A stretch of 64,000 nt of DNA from Ancylobacter polymorphus (GTDB taxonomy: Bacteria; Pseudomonadota; Alphaproteobacteria; Rhizobiales; Xanthobacteraceae), in NCBI RefSeq assembly GCF_022836935.1, contig NZ_CP083240.1, forward strand, positions 1 to 64,000, in the 5' to 3' direction. Below are positions 45,402 to 55,734 of the stretch, piece after piece (within the stretch, counting starts at the first letter, position 1; each line of letters begins with the position of its first letter). The notes beneath the pieces are model-generated. The model worked only from the letters and a program-made list of their open reading frames with translations. It was not told the DNA's origin and ran no database searches. Position numbers and translations under genes: made by a program.

Positions 45402-46685
45402 GTGCCACAGAGGGTGGAGGTGCGTTCCCGTTTATGGGATTGGCGGCCTGAGGAGGTGCACGAAAGGCAGAAACTCGGCACCAGACCTGCGCCGGAGATC
45501 CGACCCGCGACCTATCTCTTCGCGGCGCGCGCCTTGCGCGACTTCGGTGATGGCTTCGTGGCGATCCTGTTGCCGGTTTACCTGCTCGCGCTGGGATTTT
45601 CGCCGCTGCAGATCGGGATCATCGCGACGGCATCGCTGTTTGGCTCCGCGCTCCTGACGATCGCGGTTGGGCTTCTCGGCGTGTGGCGCGATCTCCGCCA
45701 GCTGCTGCTTGCCGCGACCGGTCTGATGATCGCCACCGGCATCGCCATGGCGATGGTCCACGAATACGCGTTGCTGTTGGTGATTGCCTTTGTCGGCACG
45801 ATCAATCCTTCGGCGGGCAGCGTGAGCGTGTTCGTGCCGCTGGAGCACGCCGCGCTCACCCGTGAAGTGACCGACGCTGAGCGGACGAAGATGTTCGCGC
45901 GCTATAGCCTCGTCGGGGTGCTCGCAAGCGCCGTCGGCGCGCTGGCGGCAGCTATGCCCGACTTCATGGGCACCCTGGGCCTCGACAGGCTGACCGCCAT
46001 CAAGCTGATGTTCGTGCTCTACGCCCTGGTCGGCGTGATTGGTGGTCTTCTTTATGCCCGCATACCGCGACGACGCCGCGCAATCGGGCCTGAAGAGGCG
46101 TCGGCGCTCGGGCCGTCGCGTGCCATCGTCTTCAAGCTTGCTGCCCTGTTCAGCCTCGATGCCTTCGCCGGCGGCTTCGTCGTCCAGTCCCTGCTCGCCC
46201 TGTGGCTGTTCGAGCGATTCGATCTGTCGCTTGCGGCGGCGGGCATGTTCTTCTTCTGGTCCGGCGTGCTGTCGGCGTTCTCGTTTCCCGTCGCAGCCTG
46301 GCTGTCGCGGCACATCGGGCTCATCAATACCATGGTGTTCACCCACATTCCGTCCAGCATCTTGCTGATGATGGCGGCCTTCGCGCCCACGTTGCCCCTG
46401 GCGCTCGCCTTGCTGCTGATCCGGGCCGCCCTCTCGCAGATGGACGTGCCGACGCGCTCGTCCTACGTGATGGCCGTTGTCACGGAGGCGGAGCGGACCG
46501 CGGCGGCGAGCTTCACATCGGTCCCGCGCAGTCTCGCGGCGGCAGCCAGTCCTGCGCTGGCGGGTGTGCTCTTCGCGGCCTCATATCGGGCCTGGCCGCT
46601 CGTCATCTGCGGAGCGCTGAAGATCACCTATGACCTGCTGTTGCTGGTGCAGTTCCGGCATCTCAAACCACCCGAGGAGCGTTAA
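45402..46685 (+). CDS. MFS transporter in the chromate cluster
   Basis: This 427-residue protein has 10-12 membrane segments, beginning FVAILLPVYLLALGFSPLQI and ending ALAGVLFAASYRAWPLVICG. The conserved loop after TM2-3 (GVWRDLRQLL) is degenerate compared with classic MFS pumps. The start is uncertain; residues before about 30 are hydrophilic and may not be translated. It lies 21 bases after chrC. The substrate is unknown. Confidence 0.8.
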   Translation: MPQRVEVRSRLWDWRPEEVHERQKLGTRPAPEIRPATYLFAARALRDFGDGFVAILLPVYLLALGFSPLQIGIIATASLFGSALLTIAVGLLGVWRDLRQLLLAATGLMIATGIAMAMVHEYALLLVIAFVGTINPSAGSVSVFVPLEHAALTREVTDAERTKMFARYSLVGVLASAVGALAAAMPDFMGTLGLDRLTAIKLMFVLYALVGVIGGLLYARIPRRRRAIGPEEASALGPSRAIVFKLAALFSLDAFAGGFVVQSLLALWLFERFDLSLAAAGMFFFWSGVLSAFSFPVAAWLSRHIGLINTMVFTHIPSSILLMMAAFAPTLPLALALLLIRAALSQMDVPTRSSYVMAVVTEAERTAAASFTSVPRSLAAAASPALAGVLFAASYRAWPLVICGALKITYDLLLLVQFRHLKPPEER

Positions 46686-46822
46686 AAGCCCGGATGCCAT
46701 GATGCTGCCTCGCGTTCTTCCGCGCGCTTAGGGTAGGATTTCACCCCCTTCCCGCAAACCACCGCAAGTACACATACACAACAGGAATCTGGTTGCGATG
46801 GATTGCAGCGCCCCCGATCGGT

Positions 46823-49732
46823 TCATGCCGCAAGCCGGCCAAAATCGATCCGGCTGTTCAGATCGAGATCGAACCTGCCATAAGGATTGACGTGGCTGTA
46901 GATCAACGGTGTGAGTCCGCGATAATCCTCCGGCGTCATCCGGTCTACCCATTTCGGTTCCACCAACACGGTCTGAAGCATACGGGTGTTCACATAAACG
47001 AGCGACGCCTGCAGCAGATGCAGTGCGAGGGCGGAGATTTCCTGCTCGTCAATCCGGTTGGTGGCGATCTCGCCGCTCTTGCCGAAGAAGACGAAACCGT
47101 TGGCGCTGTTCCAGTTCTCGACGACATTCAGCCCCTCGTGGATTTCCCGGCGGAATGCCTCCTGACGAAGATAGCGGCACAGGAATATGGTCTTGACCGC
47201 GCGGCCGAGTTCGCTCAGCGCCTTGTAGGTCGGGTGCATCACTTCGGCACGGGCGAAACGGCGCAGGATCGCCTCCGGGTCCGCCGTTCTCGACTGCATG
47301 GCGGCGGTGTATTTGACCATCTCGTCATATTGCTGCACGATCTCGTCCCAGTTGATCGCTCCGGAAAGGATCGGCAGCAGATTCGGCAGTCGTGAACGCA
47401 TCGCCGCTTCAGGGATTGCCAGCTTCTGGCGCGCAATCGCCTTCAGGCGCGGGGCGAGTTCAAAGCCGAGAAGGCGGCAAAATGCGAAACCGACCGCGCT
47501 CTGACCATGGCTATCGACATACTGGCGCTGGATTTCCATATCGGTGCAATGACGCAGCACACCTTCGATCATGGAGGCGACCTCCGAGGAAGAGCACCGC
47601 TTGAGCTGCGAATACACGCAGGTCGCTCGCTTCTCCACGTGCCAGTAGATCATGACGCCGCGCCCGCCGTAGCGGGCATGCCATTCCGTCATCAGATTGC
47701 GATCCCACGCGCCGAACTTCGTGGAATCGGACGCGCATGCCGTCCCGGCATCTCCCCAAACGGCGGCATTGCGGATGGCCAGGGTCGCGTTTGCAACCCG
47801 TGCGCACGCCTCCCTCAGCGCCGGCGCGTGGATAAAGCGGCGGTGAACATGCAGCAGCTCGTCGTAGCTGACATCAGGTGTGGCGCCGGCGATCCGCTTG
47901 AGCCCGGCATTCGTGCCGAGACCATAAAGGCACAACAGAAGCCGCCGATCCAGCGCCTCGCGCGACAGAGCAACTCTCGACGCCGATGTTTCGAAGGCCT
48001 CCAGCAGACCGATATCGAGTGCGGCTTCCTTCAGCACGTCGAGCAATCCTGTCATCGGCCAGCGTTGACCGATCTCACCCTTGATCGCTTCAAGCCCCTT
48101 CGGCTCCGGTAGAGGCTTGAACGGCGTGATCGATATGCGGTTTTCGCCGCGCCACAGCAGCCGGACCTTGTCGTTTCGTGGGATCGTTTCGTTCAGAAGC
48201 AGTAGCTCATGCTCAAGCTCCTGGCGAATGCCGGCTGTGAACGCTCGCGCATCCGCGGTCAGGTTGAGGCCTGTGTAATAGGCGTTACGACGGATTTCGA
48301 AGTCCCTGGGAAGATCGTCGTCAGGATTGCGATAGCGGTCCGCACCGACAACCCAGATCTCCTTGGAGCGGATGCGATCCCGCAATTGGGTGAGGACACA
48401 AAGCTCGTAGCTGATCCGGTTCACACGGCCATCGTTATCGATGACCGAACTGCGCCATCTGGCCGGAATAACCTCGTCAATCGGCACATCCTGCATCGGC
48501 ACGAACCGGCAGCCATCATCGACCTTGCTCTTGATCCAATCCAGCGCCGCCAGAACCGGACGCCACACGGTGTTGTTCGACCGGAATTCCAGAACCGAAA
48601 GCAGGCTGGGCAGCATGCGCCGGTAATGATTGGCCCAGGACGAGCGCATCACCTTATATATGCGCCGGTCGAGAGCCCCTTTCGCCTGGCTCTCCTTGAC
48701 GATCGCCGCCAGCTTGTCCCTGCCTACGATAGGGAAGATGACATCGCAGACGCGCCCCGCGGGCTCGTCGATCGAAGCGCTGGCAATCTCAACCAGCAAT
48801 CTTTCCTTGCCATAGACCCGCTCGATATCCTTCGCGATATCGCCTACGACCTTGCGTTTCGAGCGCGTCCCGATCTTGTGGACCGTCTCGATCAGCAGGT
48901 CGACCATGGCGTCCGTGAGTTGCGCTTCCCGCGACAAAAGATAAATCGCGTAGAGGCCGATTTGTCTGGCCGGCGCGTGCCGCCGCATCTCCCAGGCCTT
49001 TTCGCCGGCGACACGGCGGACGATCTGTTCCACCCATGCCTTGCCGGTCGTCGACAAGATATCCTGTGGCAGATCAAGTTTCTGAATGAAGGCAAGTTTT
49101 GCCGTCATCGCGAGGACGTTGTCGAGCGTGGCCTGGCCAGCATCACCTCTCATCGTATTGAAGCCGGTCTGGCCGTCTGCCTCGGCAATAGAAGCCTCCA
49201 GCAGTGCGACCGTGCTTGCTGAAAGGCGAGCGCTCAATCCGGCCAACCAGTCGTCGAGATAATGTTGCCGCTGCGAACGCACCAGGCGTTCCAGTTCCTT
49301 GTGCGACGGGCCGTATATGGAACGGTCCCGGCACCACAAAAAAACCTGCTCGAGCATGGCGCCAACCGATTGCCCGGTCGGACACAGTTCGCTAGCGATC
49401 CATAATGTCAGCTCTTCCCGATCGGACCGTTTCAGGCGCCGAAAGCCGAGATGCTGCAAAATCTCGGCACAATGCCGGCGTGCAGTCCGGCCGGAGAAAT
49501 CGTACTGGTTCACGGCGTCACATTCGACGCCAAGCTGCTCGGCCAAATATGCAACGCCATCCGCGGGGACTGAGGCATGGTCCCGTACGAAGAAGCCGTG
49601 CGCGGCGAAGAACTTGAGCTGAACCCCCAATCCCAGTCGCGCCGGGGCCGGCTTGCCGTTCACAAAATCCATGTCGGAAAAGCTCAGACTCCAACGCCCG
49701 ATAAATTCCTCATTCGAAATACGCAAACCCAT
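46823..49732 (-). CDS. tnpA: Tn3-family transposase TnpA
   Basis: This 969-residue transposase has the N-terminal DUF4158-type DNA-binding region ([20 protein letters not shown]) and C-terminal DDE catalytic domain ([20 protein letters not shown], then [20 protein letters not shown], and [20 protein letters not shown] with the final Glu). The ATG at 49732 has GGAG seven bases upstream and gives family length. It lies 79 bases from the right inverted repeat. It looks full length and intact. Confidence 0.95.
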   Translation of the reverse strand: MGLRISNEEFIGRWSLSFSDMDFVNGKPAPARLGLGVQLKFFAAHGFFVRDHASVPADGVAYLAEQLGVECDAVNQYDFSGRTARRHCAEILQHLGFRRLKRSDREELTLWIASELCPTGQSVGAMLEQVFLWCRDRSIYGPSHKELERLVRSQRQHYLDDWLAGLSARLSASTVALLEASIAEADGQTGFNTMRGDAGQATLDNVLAMTAKLAFIQKLDLPQDILSTTGKAWVEQIVRRVAGEKAWEMRRHAPARQIGLYAIYLLSREAQLTDAMVDLLIETVHKIGTRSKRKVVGDIAKDIERVYGKERLLVEIASASIDEPAGRVCDVIFPIVGRDKLAAIVKESQAKGALDRRIYKVMRSSWANHYRRMLPSLLSVLEFRSNNTVWRPVLAALDWIKSKVDDGCRFVPMQDVPIDEVIPARWRSSVIDNDGRVNRISYELCVLTQLRDRIRSKEIWVVGADRYRNPDDDLPRDFEIRRNAYYTGLNLTADARAFTAGIRQELEHELLLLNETIPRNDKVRLLWRGENRISITPFKPLPEPKGLEAIKGEIGQRWPMTGLLDVLKEAALDIGLLEAFETSASRVALSREALDRRLLLCLYGLGTNAGLKRIAGATPDVSYDELLHVHRRFIHAPALREACARVANATLAIRNAAVWGDAGTACASDSTKFGAWDRNLMTEWHARYGGRGVMIYWHVEKRATCVYSQLKRCSSSEVASMIEGVLRHCTDMEIQRQYVDSHGQSAVGFAFCRLLGFELAPRLKAIARQKLAIPEAAMRSRLPNLLPILSGAINWDEIVQQYDEMVKYTAAMQSRTADPEAILRRFARAEVMHPTYKALSELGRAVKTIFLCRYLRQEAFRREIHEGLNVVENWNSANGFVFFGKSGEIATNRIDEQEISALALHLLQASLVYVNTRMLQTVLVEPKWVDRMTPEDYRGLTPLIYSHVNPYGRFDLDLNSRIDFGRLAA

Positions 49733-49810
49733 CAGTCTACTCCATAATTCGGAACAGACTGTCGTTCCCTGCAAATTCAGCTGTCAATCATCGCCACCGT
49801 GTTCCCACAA

Positions 49811-49855
49811 CGTTCGTCAACTTGGCCAAAATCCCAGCTTCGAGCCGACAGGGCC
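49811..49855. repeat. Right terminal inverted repeat of the Tn3-family transposon
   Basis: On the reverse strand it reads GGCCCTGTCGGCTCGAAGCT, then GGGATTTTGGCCAAGTTGAC-GAACG. It matches the left repeat at 44 of 45 positions. Confidence 0.92.
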
Positions 49856-49954
49856 TATTTCCTGGTGCATGAACACGCAAAGGTGGACCATCCAGTCGTC
49901 CTGGCATTCTCGGAATGGATCAGGTCGCAGTTGCAGAAGGTCGAGCTCACGTAA
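49856..49954 (+). pseudogene. LysR-family regulator (GcvA-like), last 32 codons
   Basis: Directly after the transposon the forward strand encodes YFLVHEHAKVDHPVVLAF, then SEWIRSQLQKVELT and a stop. This is the typical C-terminus of GcvA-like LysR regulators. The frame begins exactly at the transposon boundary. The 5' part is not on the left side of the transposon, where a DUF1403 gene lies. Confidence 0.7.
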
Positions 49955-50094
49955 CATGCCAGTTGCGCAGTGAGCATCGCACTGTAACAGACGCTGGTGA
50001 ACATATTGTCATGTCGCTGACCTGCTTGCTTTCCGCTGAAGGCGGACGGCGGTGACGTGCTCCTCCGAATTCCAGCACCGGGATCGGTCACCTC
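49955..50094. other. Short non-coding region
   Basis: Nothing recognisable lies between the LysR remnant and the hairpin at 50095. Confidence 0.4.
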
Positions 50095-50146
50095 GATGCT
50101 GGCGCTGCCGCCGCCGGATCGCCCCGGCGGCGGCAGCGCCAGCATC
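50095..50146 (-). terminator. Very long perfect hairpin at the end of the amidohydrolase gene
   Basis: GATGCTGGCGCTGCCGCC-GCCGG (50095-50117) pairs perfectly over 23 bp with 50124-50146, with an ATCGCC loop. The stem overlaps the stop codon of the gene that ends at 50145. There is no T-tract, but a stem this strong should stop or stabilise the transcript. Confidence 0.65.
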
Positions 50147-51395
50147 AATCGACCACCTCGGCGGTACGCAGCACCGCCTGCAGCAGCACATCCGCGCCGT
50201 TGCTCGCCCATGCGGGCAGGATGTCCTCGGCCTCGTTGTGGCTGAGCCCGTCGACGCAGGGGCAGAAGATCATTGCCGCCGGCGCGGTGCGCGCGACCCA
50301 GCAGGCATCGTGCCCGGCACCCGACACCATGTCGCGGTGCGAATAGCCGAGTTCGCTCGCCGCCTCGCGCAGCACGGCGAGCAGCCCGGTATCGAACGGC
50401 GTCGGGTCGAACGCGCCGACCTCCTCGATGGAAACGCCGATACCCAGCTCGGCGGCGATTTCCCGCGCGGCCTGCTTCACCGCGTCGGCCATGGAGACGA
50501 GAGGTCCCAGTTCCGGGTGACGCAGATCCGCCGTCAGCACCACCTTGCCGGGCAAGATGTTGCGCGAGTTCGGAGCGAACGAGATCTGCCCCACCGCACC
50601 CATTGCGAGCGGACCATGCGCGCGGGCGATGGTCTCGATCCGCTCGATGAGGCGCGCGGCGCCGAGGCTGGCATTGAGACGGCGCTCCATCGGCGTGGAG
50701 CCGGTATGCGCCTCGCGGCCGGTCAGCGTCACCTCGATCCAGCGCAGCCCCTGGCCGTGGGTGACGATGCCGATGTCGGTTGCCACTTCTTCGAGGATCG
50801 GCCCCTGCTCGATATGCAGCTCGAAATAGGCGTGCGCCTTGCGCTGGCCGACGGGCTCCTCGCCCTTGAAGCCGATCCGCTCGAGCTCGCCGCCGAGCGT
50901 GTGCCCCTCCGCATCGGTGCGCGCATAGGCCCAGTCCAGGGTGTAGACGCCGGCATAGACGCCGGCGGCGACCATGGCGGGGGCGAAGCGCGAACCCTCC
51001 TCATTGGTCCAGTTCACCACCTCGACCGGACGGCGGGTGCGGATGCCGAGCTCGTTCAGCGTGCTGACCACTTCGAGTGCCGCGAGCACACCGAGCACGC
51101 CGTCGAATTTGCCGCCGGTCGGCTGAGTGTCGAGATGCGAGCCGATGAGAATGGGCAGCGCGTCGGGATCGGTGCCGGCGCGCCGGGCGAACATGGAGCC
51201 CATGGCATCCACGGCGGGGAGAAGCCCCTCCTGCTCACACCAGCTCTTGAACAGCAGCCGCCCCTCGCGGTCCGCATCGGTCAGCGCCTGGCGGTTATTG
51301 CCGCCCGCGATGCCGGGGCCGATCTGCGCCATCTGCATCAGGCGGCTCCACAACCGCTCGCCGTCGACGCGCATGTTTCCGGTTTGTTGGTTCAT
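50145..51395 (-). CDS. M20-family Zn-dependent amidohydrolase (N-carbamoyl-L-amino acid hydrolase/allantoate amidohydrolase type)
   Basis: This 416-residue enzyme has LIGSHLDTQPTGGKFDGVLG (zinc ligands His and Asp), NWTNEEGSRFAPAM (catalytic Glu), FELHIEQGPILEE (His ligand) and a lid domain with GREAHTGSTPM. It hydrolyses a carbamoyl or ureido amide, in hydantoin, pyrimidine or purine catabolism. N-carbamoyl hydrolase and allantoate amidohydrolase cannot be separated from sequence alone. The dimetal site is complete. Confidence 0.9.
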   Translation of the reverse strand: MNQQTGNMRVDGERLWSRLMQMAQIGPGIAGGNNRQALTDADREGRLLFKSWCEQEGLLPAVDAMGSMFARRAGTDPDALPILIGSHLDTQPTGGKFDGVLGVLAALEVVSTLNELGIRTRRPVEVVNWTNEEGSRFAPAMVAAGVYAGVYTLDWAYARTDAEGHTLGGELERIGFKGEEPVGQRKAHAYFELHIEQGPILEEVATDIGIVTHGQGLRWIEVTLTGREAHTGSTPMERRLNASLGAARLIERIETIARAHGPLAMGAVGQISFAPNSRNILPGKVVLTADLRHPELGPLVSMADAVKQAAREIAAELGIGVSIEEVGAFDPTPFDTGLLAVLREAASELGYSHRDMVSGAGHDACWVARTAPAAMIFCPCVDGLSHNEAEDILPAWASNGADVLLQAVLRTAEVVD

Positions 51396-51748
51396 TCGCC
51401 TCTCACTCTCGTCCGCATATCGTCAGCCGCAGCAGGCCACCTTCCGGCGGCGGCACAAGGGAGATGATAGCCGGGAAAGCTCGGATGCGAATCCTCTACT
51501 GCCCGGATGTCCCCTGCGATACGCTGCCGGCTTGGATTGATCCTGGTTTCGTAGACACTGAGTTCGTCACGGAGGGGGCCAGCAGCGCCTTCTGCCATTC
51601 TCCTGGTAACCAGCTGAACACCACCGAGGTCGAGCATCGCGACGCGGATCAATTCAGGGATAGACGTCCAATCCAGCGCGAACGGAAGCTTTGGCAGAGT
51701 CCGGTATGCGACATCAGCAAGCAACGTGGCAGGTCGGTTCTTGATCAT
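51392..51748 (-). CDS. Hypothetical protein fragment
   Basis: This frame of about 118 residues starts MIKNRPATLLADVAYRTLPK, then IRVAMLDLGGVQLVTRRMAE and GPLRDELSVYETRI, which has a protein-like composition. After about residue 70 it becomes low-quality. Its end overlaps the amidohydrolase start. It may be the 5' part of a truncated gene; I do not recognise the family. Confidence 0.3.
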   Translation of the reverse strand: MIKNRPATLLADVAYRTLPKLPFALDWTSIPELIRVAMLDLGGVQLVTRRMAEGAAGPLRDELSVYETRINPSRQRIAGDIRAVEDSHPSFPGYHLPCAAAGRWPAAADDMRTRVRGE

Positions 51749-51893
51749 AATCTCTATGAACCTATGTCTTTTCGGCTATCACAGGATAGATTGTTTGGGT
51801 CCATCGGCGCCGGAAGCATGCGTAATCGGGCGGACCCGCGAGGGTTCAAGCTCCCATTAGGATCTCGGCAGATCCAACAGGGAGGAAGTCGCG

Positions 51894-52769
51894 ATGTTCT
51901 ACGCTGCGCTGGATGTGTCGCTGCGCTCGGTGGCGATCTGCATCATCGACCATGACGGAAAGATTTGCCTCGAGCGCTCGGTGCGGTCCGACGTTTCCGA
52001 TGTCCTTCTTGGCCTCGCGGGGTTCGATCAGCCGATCCATCAGGTCGGTTTTGAGGCTGGCGCGCTGACGCAGCCCATCACCTACGGGCTGACGGAGGCT
52101 GGCTACGACGTCGTTTGCATGGAAGCGCGTCAGGTCGCGGCTGCGCTTTCGGCGATGCGGAACAAGACGGACAAGCACGATGCCCGTGGCATCGCCCAGA
52201 TTCTCCGGTCGGGGTGGTACAGCCGGGCGCATGTGAAGAGCGTCGAGAGCCACCACATGCGAGCGCTGCTAACGAGCCGCAAGGTGATGCAGCGCAAGTG
52301 CATCGACCTCGAGAACGAGATCCGCGGCCTGCTGCGGATATTCGGCGTAGTCCTGCCTCTCCGGCTATCCCGCGCCGCTTTCGATGTCGCTGTTCGCGAG
52401 ACGATCGAGACCGATCCTGCGCTCAGCCATGCGCTCCTGCCAATGCTGGAGGCGCGGGCGATGCTCTTCGAGACCTTCACCGAGCTTGATCGACGGGTGA
52501 AGCGGGCTGCGCGCGAAGACGCGATCTGTCGGCGCTTCATGATCGTGCCGGGCGTTGGCGAGATCACCGCCCTCAGCTTCAAGGCTGCCGTGGACGATCC
52601 TGCTCGCTTCAAGAGTTCTCGCACGGTCGGAGCCCACTTCGGACTGACGCCCAGGCGCTTCCAGTCCGGCGAGACGGACAATCCAGGTCGGATCTCCCAT
52701 GCCGGTGACGTTGACGTTCGCGCTGCGCTCGCGGTGTCAGCGCGATGGCGACGATCCTACCGCAACTAA
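51894..52769 (+). pseudogene. IS110-family transposase, C-terminally truncated
   Basis: The protein has the IS110 DEDD N-terminus (MFYAALDVSLRSVAICIIDH), KTDKHDARGIAQILRSGWY and the transposase_20 region (FMIVPGVGEITALSFKAAVD, VGAHFGLTPRRFQSGETDNP). Homology stops near DVDVRAAL (about 52725), leaving 291 codons in place of about 340, and the conserved C-terminal Ser region is missing. AGGGAGGAAGTCGCG precedes the ATG. It is probably inactive. Confidence 0.85.
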
Positions 52770-52823
52770 TGGCACTATCGGATTAGCCAGCACCATTCCG
52801 TCGACATGGAACACCGTTCGAAT

Positions 52824-52905
52824 GCTCGCCTTCCTGGTCCAGCAACATCCGCACTGCGCGGGCACGCACCTCAGGCGAAAACTTGCTCGTCGTCCTGCTC
52901 GTCAT
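52824..52905 (-). pseudogene. IS3-type transposase OrfA, N-terminal remnant
   Basis: The reverse strand from the ATG at 52905 encodes MTSRTTSKFSPEVRARAVRM and LLDQEGEH, the usual start of IS3-family OrfA, after which homology ends near 52824. The upstream GGTGTGCCACCCGGGCTTGT may include its terminal repeat. It abuts the truncated IS110 gene, so one IS probably inserted in or recombined with the other. Confidence 0.6.
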
Positions 52906-53029
52906 AAGCCCCAGCCTCTCAGGCATTGGGGCCCCGACAAGCCCGGGTGGCACACCTAACCTCCGCGAGCCGGTCTCGATTATCGCGTCAGCTGGTTCAG
53001 AGTTATCGTTATTGTCACTCGCCCCATTC

Positions 53030-55207
53030 TCAATCCGAATCAAGAATTTCGAGCCTGCGCCGATGCAGAACCGGCTCGGTGTAGCCATTCGGCTGGTCGC
53101 GGCCTTTAAATACCAGATCACAGGCGGCGAGAAACGCTATCGAGCGGTCAAAGTCAGGCGCCATTGACCGATAGTTGGCGTCACCCTCGTTCTGCCGGTC
53201 GACGACCGCTGCCATGCGTTTGAGCGTTGCCATCACCTGCGCTTGGGTCGTCACGCCGTGATGCAGCCAGTTAGCGATGTGCTGGGCAGAAATGCGTAGC
53301 GTAGCCCGGTCTTCCATCAGGCCGATATTATTAATGTCGGGCACCTTGGAACAGCCGATGCCCCGATCGACCCAGCGCACGACATAGCCCAGGATACCCT
53401 GCGCATTGTTGTCCAGTTCGCGCTGGATGTCCTCGAGCGTCCAGTTAGGCTGCGTGGCGACAGGCACGGAAAGGATGTCGTCCAGTTTCGCTTTCGGCCT
53501 GCTCTTCAGCGCCCGCTGAACGACATGCACATCGACCTTGTGATAGTGCATGGCGTGCAGCGTGGCGGCCGTTGGCGACGGTACCCAAGCGGTGTTTGCG
53601 CCGGCCCTCGGATGGGCGATCTTCTGCTCCAGCATCGCCGCCATCATATCGGGCATCGCCCACATGCCTTTGCCAATCTGCGCCCTTCCCTGAAGGCCGC
53701 ACTCCAGTCCGGTATCTACGTTCCAGTTCTCGTAGGCCTGGATCCATGTCGCCTGCTTCATGTCGTCCTTGCGGATCATCGGCCCCGCCTCCATCGACGT
53801 ATGGATTTCATCGCCGGTGCGGTCGAGGAAGCCGGTATTGATGAAGACTACGCGTTGCGACGCAGCGCGTATGCATTCCTTGAGGTTCACCGTGGTGCGG
53901 CGCTCCTCGTCCATGAGGCCCATCTTGATGGTGTTGCGTTCCATGCCGAGGAGATCTTCCACCCGCTCGAACAGTTCGACGGCAAAGGCCACTTCCTCGG
54001 GTCCGTGCATTTTCGGCTTGACGACATACATCGAGCCTGCACGCGAATTCTTGCGACGCCCGTTCGGGCCGATATCGTGCAGCGCGATCAGGGCGGTCAT
54101 GGCTGCATCCATGATACCTTCCGGCACTTCGTAGCCGTCGTGGTCGAGGATGGCAGGGTTCGTCATCAGGTGGCCTACATTGCGCACCAGCATAAGCGAG
54201 CGCCGTTTGACCTCCAACGGCGCCCCGTCAGGTGCCTTGTATTCAGAGTCGGGGTCCAGGCGTCGGGTAAAGGTCGTGCCGCCCTTTGACACCTCCTCTT
54301 CGAGGTCGCCCCTCATCAGGCCCAGCCAGTTGCGATAGACCGCCACCTTGTCGTCCGCATCGACTGCGGCAACGGAGTCCTCGCAGTCCATGATGGTGGT
54401 GATGGCAGATTCCAGCCGCATGTCGGCGATGTGGGCAGGATCGCCCTTGCCGATGAGCGAGTCGGCATCAATGATCAATTCAATGCCGAGGCCATTATTG
54501 CGTATCAATAGCGATTCGGGGGCTTCTGCATTGCCCAGAAAGCCAGCAAACTTCTCAGACTGCTCAAGACCAGTCGAGCGCCCGTCGAGCAGCGCGACGA
54601 CCAGCGTAGCATCTTGTACTATGAAAGACTCTGCGTCGCTCCACGACGCCCCGGCCAACGCTGCGGCATTGTCGAGGAAGTTGCGCGCCCATGCGACAAC
54701 GGCGTTTCCGCGCAGCGCGTTGTAGCCCTTGCCACGTTGCTTGCCGTCTGCATCGTCGATCGCGTCCGTGCCATAGAGCGTGTCGTAGAGCGAGCCCCAA
54801 CGGGCGTTTGCCGCGTTCAATGCAAAGCGTGCGTTTATCATCGGCACGACGAGCTGTGGCCCCGCGATCGTCGCGATTTCAGGATCGACATTGGCGGTCG
54901 ATACCTTGAAGGTTGGCCCCTCCTCCAGCAGGTAGCCAATCTCCTTGAGAAAGGCCTTGTAGGAGCCGAGGTCCAGAGGCGCCCTATTCTGGCGGTGGTA
55001 TTGATCGATTCTATCCTGGATTTCGTCGCGCTTTGCGAGCAGTGCTTGGTTCCTTGGCGCAAGGTCACGTACGATATCGGCGAAACCTCGCCAGAAATTT
55101 TCTGAGTCAATACCGGTATCCAGAAGCACTTCCGTCTCAATAAAGCGATAGAGACTGCGATAAATAGCCAGATTGGCGACTGTAATACGTCCAGAAAGCT
55201 GATCCAT
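53030..55207 (-). CDS. glcB: Malate synthase G
   Basis: The 725-residue length equals GlcB. It has [20 protein letters not shown] (metal-binding Glu/Asp region; here [16 protein letters not shown]), [20 protein letters not shown], and [17 protein letters not shown] with the acetyl-CoA site and [20 protein letters not shown]. It condenses glyoxylate with acetyl-CoA to malate. Two adjacent ATGs (55210 and 55207) are possible starts. Downstream lies IS debris; upstream is a glcD fragment, suggesting a former glycolate-utilisation locus. Confidence 0.95.
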   Translation of the reverse strand: MDQLSGRITVANLAIYRSLYRFIETEVLLDTGIDSENFWRGFADIVRDLAPRNQALLAKRDEIQDRIDQYHRQNRAPLDLGSYKAFLKEIGYLLEEGPTFKVSTANVDPEIATIAGPQLVVPMINARFALNAANARWGSLYDTLYGTDAIDDADGKQRGKGYNALRGNAVVAWARNFLDNAAALAGASWSDAESFIVQDATLVVALLDGRSTGLEQSEKFAGFLGNAEAPESLLIRNNGLGIELIIDADSLIGKGDPAHIADMRLESAITTIMDCEDSVAAVDADDKVAVYRNWLGLMRGDLEEEVSKGGTTFTRRLDPDSEYKAPDGAPLEVKRRSLMLVRNVGHLMTNPAILDHDGYEVPEGIMDAAMTALIALHDIGPNGRRKNSRAGSMYVVKPKMHGPEEVAFAVELFERVEDLLGMERNTIKMGLMDEERRTTVNLKECIRAASQRVVFINTGFLDRTGDEIHTSMEAGPMIRKDDMKQATWIQAYENWNVDTGLECGLQGRAQIGKGMWAMPDMMAAMLEQKIAHPRAGANTAWVPSPTAATLHAMHYHKVDVHVVQRALKSRPKAKLDDILSVPVATQPNWTLEDIQRELDNNAQGILGYVVRWVDRGIGCSKVPDINNIGLMEDRATLRISAQHIANWLHHGVTTQAQVMATLKRMAAVVDRQNEGDANYRSMAPDFDRSIAFLAACDLVFKGRDQPNGYTEPVLHRRRLEILDSD

Positions 55208-55317
55208 CATTCCTGTCGTCCGCTTCACTAGCCTCGGTATTCGAGTGACGTCACCGTGCCGGAGGCGCGCGCCTGCCGGCCTCTCGCCCAGTTCAGAAAT
55301 CCGACCGCGTGCACGAG

Positions 55318-55613
55318 AGCATCTCCGCGACATTGCCGCCGATGGAGCAGACGATTTGCGAGGAGGGATCCGGCGCATGGCAGAATCCCTCCTGCTCATC
55401 CGCAGTGGTCATGCCCAGATTGGTGACGCCGAGCCGCGCCACCACCGCGCGGTCCGGGAAACCAATCTCAAGAATGCGGTTGACGCGGCTCATCACCAGC
55501 AGAACGGCGCCTGCCAGAGGACGTGATCTCTCCGACAGCAAGGTGCCCGATCTGCGCGGTACGACGCGCACGCCGGCCTCGAACTCCGGTCTCGCACTGA
55601 CGGATGCGAGCAC
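55318..55613 (-). pseudogene. Glycolate oxidase subunit GlcD, internal fragment
   Basis: The reverse strand encodes [55 protein letters not shown] and [17 protein letters not shown]. These match the FAD-binding PCMH domain of GlcD (compare [19 protein letters not shown]). Only about 100 of about 490 residues remain; both ends are missing and some conserved glycines are changed. It is a relic next to the glyoxylate-using glcB. Confidence 0.75.
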
Positions 55614-55734
55614 GCCGACATTTAAGATCCAGTGTTCCCGAATCCTGCCTCAAACTGGCTTGCTCGCATTGCACACGTGCTGGCGATCGATCAAAGACTA
55701 CAAAGTCTGCCTATGATTTATTATGAATAGTTTC

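Larger units (their letters stand above)
39943..49855. mobile_element. 9.9-kb Tn3-family transposon carrying chromate resistance
   Basis: It is bounded by 45-bp inverted repeats with one mismatch and contains tnpR, tnpA and the cargo chrB, chrA, a ChrB-domain gene, a DUF1259 gene, an Fe/Mn SOD (chrC type) and an MFS gene. Flanking pentamers are TATCT (39938-39942) and TATTT (49856-49860), a 4/5 match. The cargo resembles TnOtChr of Ochrobactrum tritici, but chrB is divergent from chrA here. The two flanks belong to different genes, so DNA next to one end has been rearranged. Confidence 0.9.

Noticed and set aside
39938..49860. TATCT/TATTT as a target-site duplication of the Tn3-family transposon
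   Set aside because: Only four of five bases match and the flanks belong to different genes, so a true duplication is not supported.
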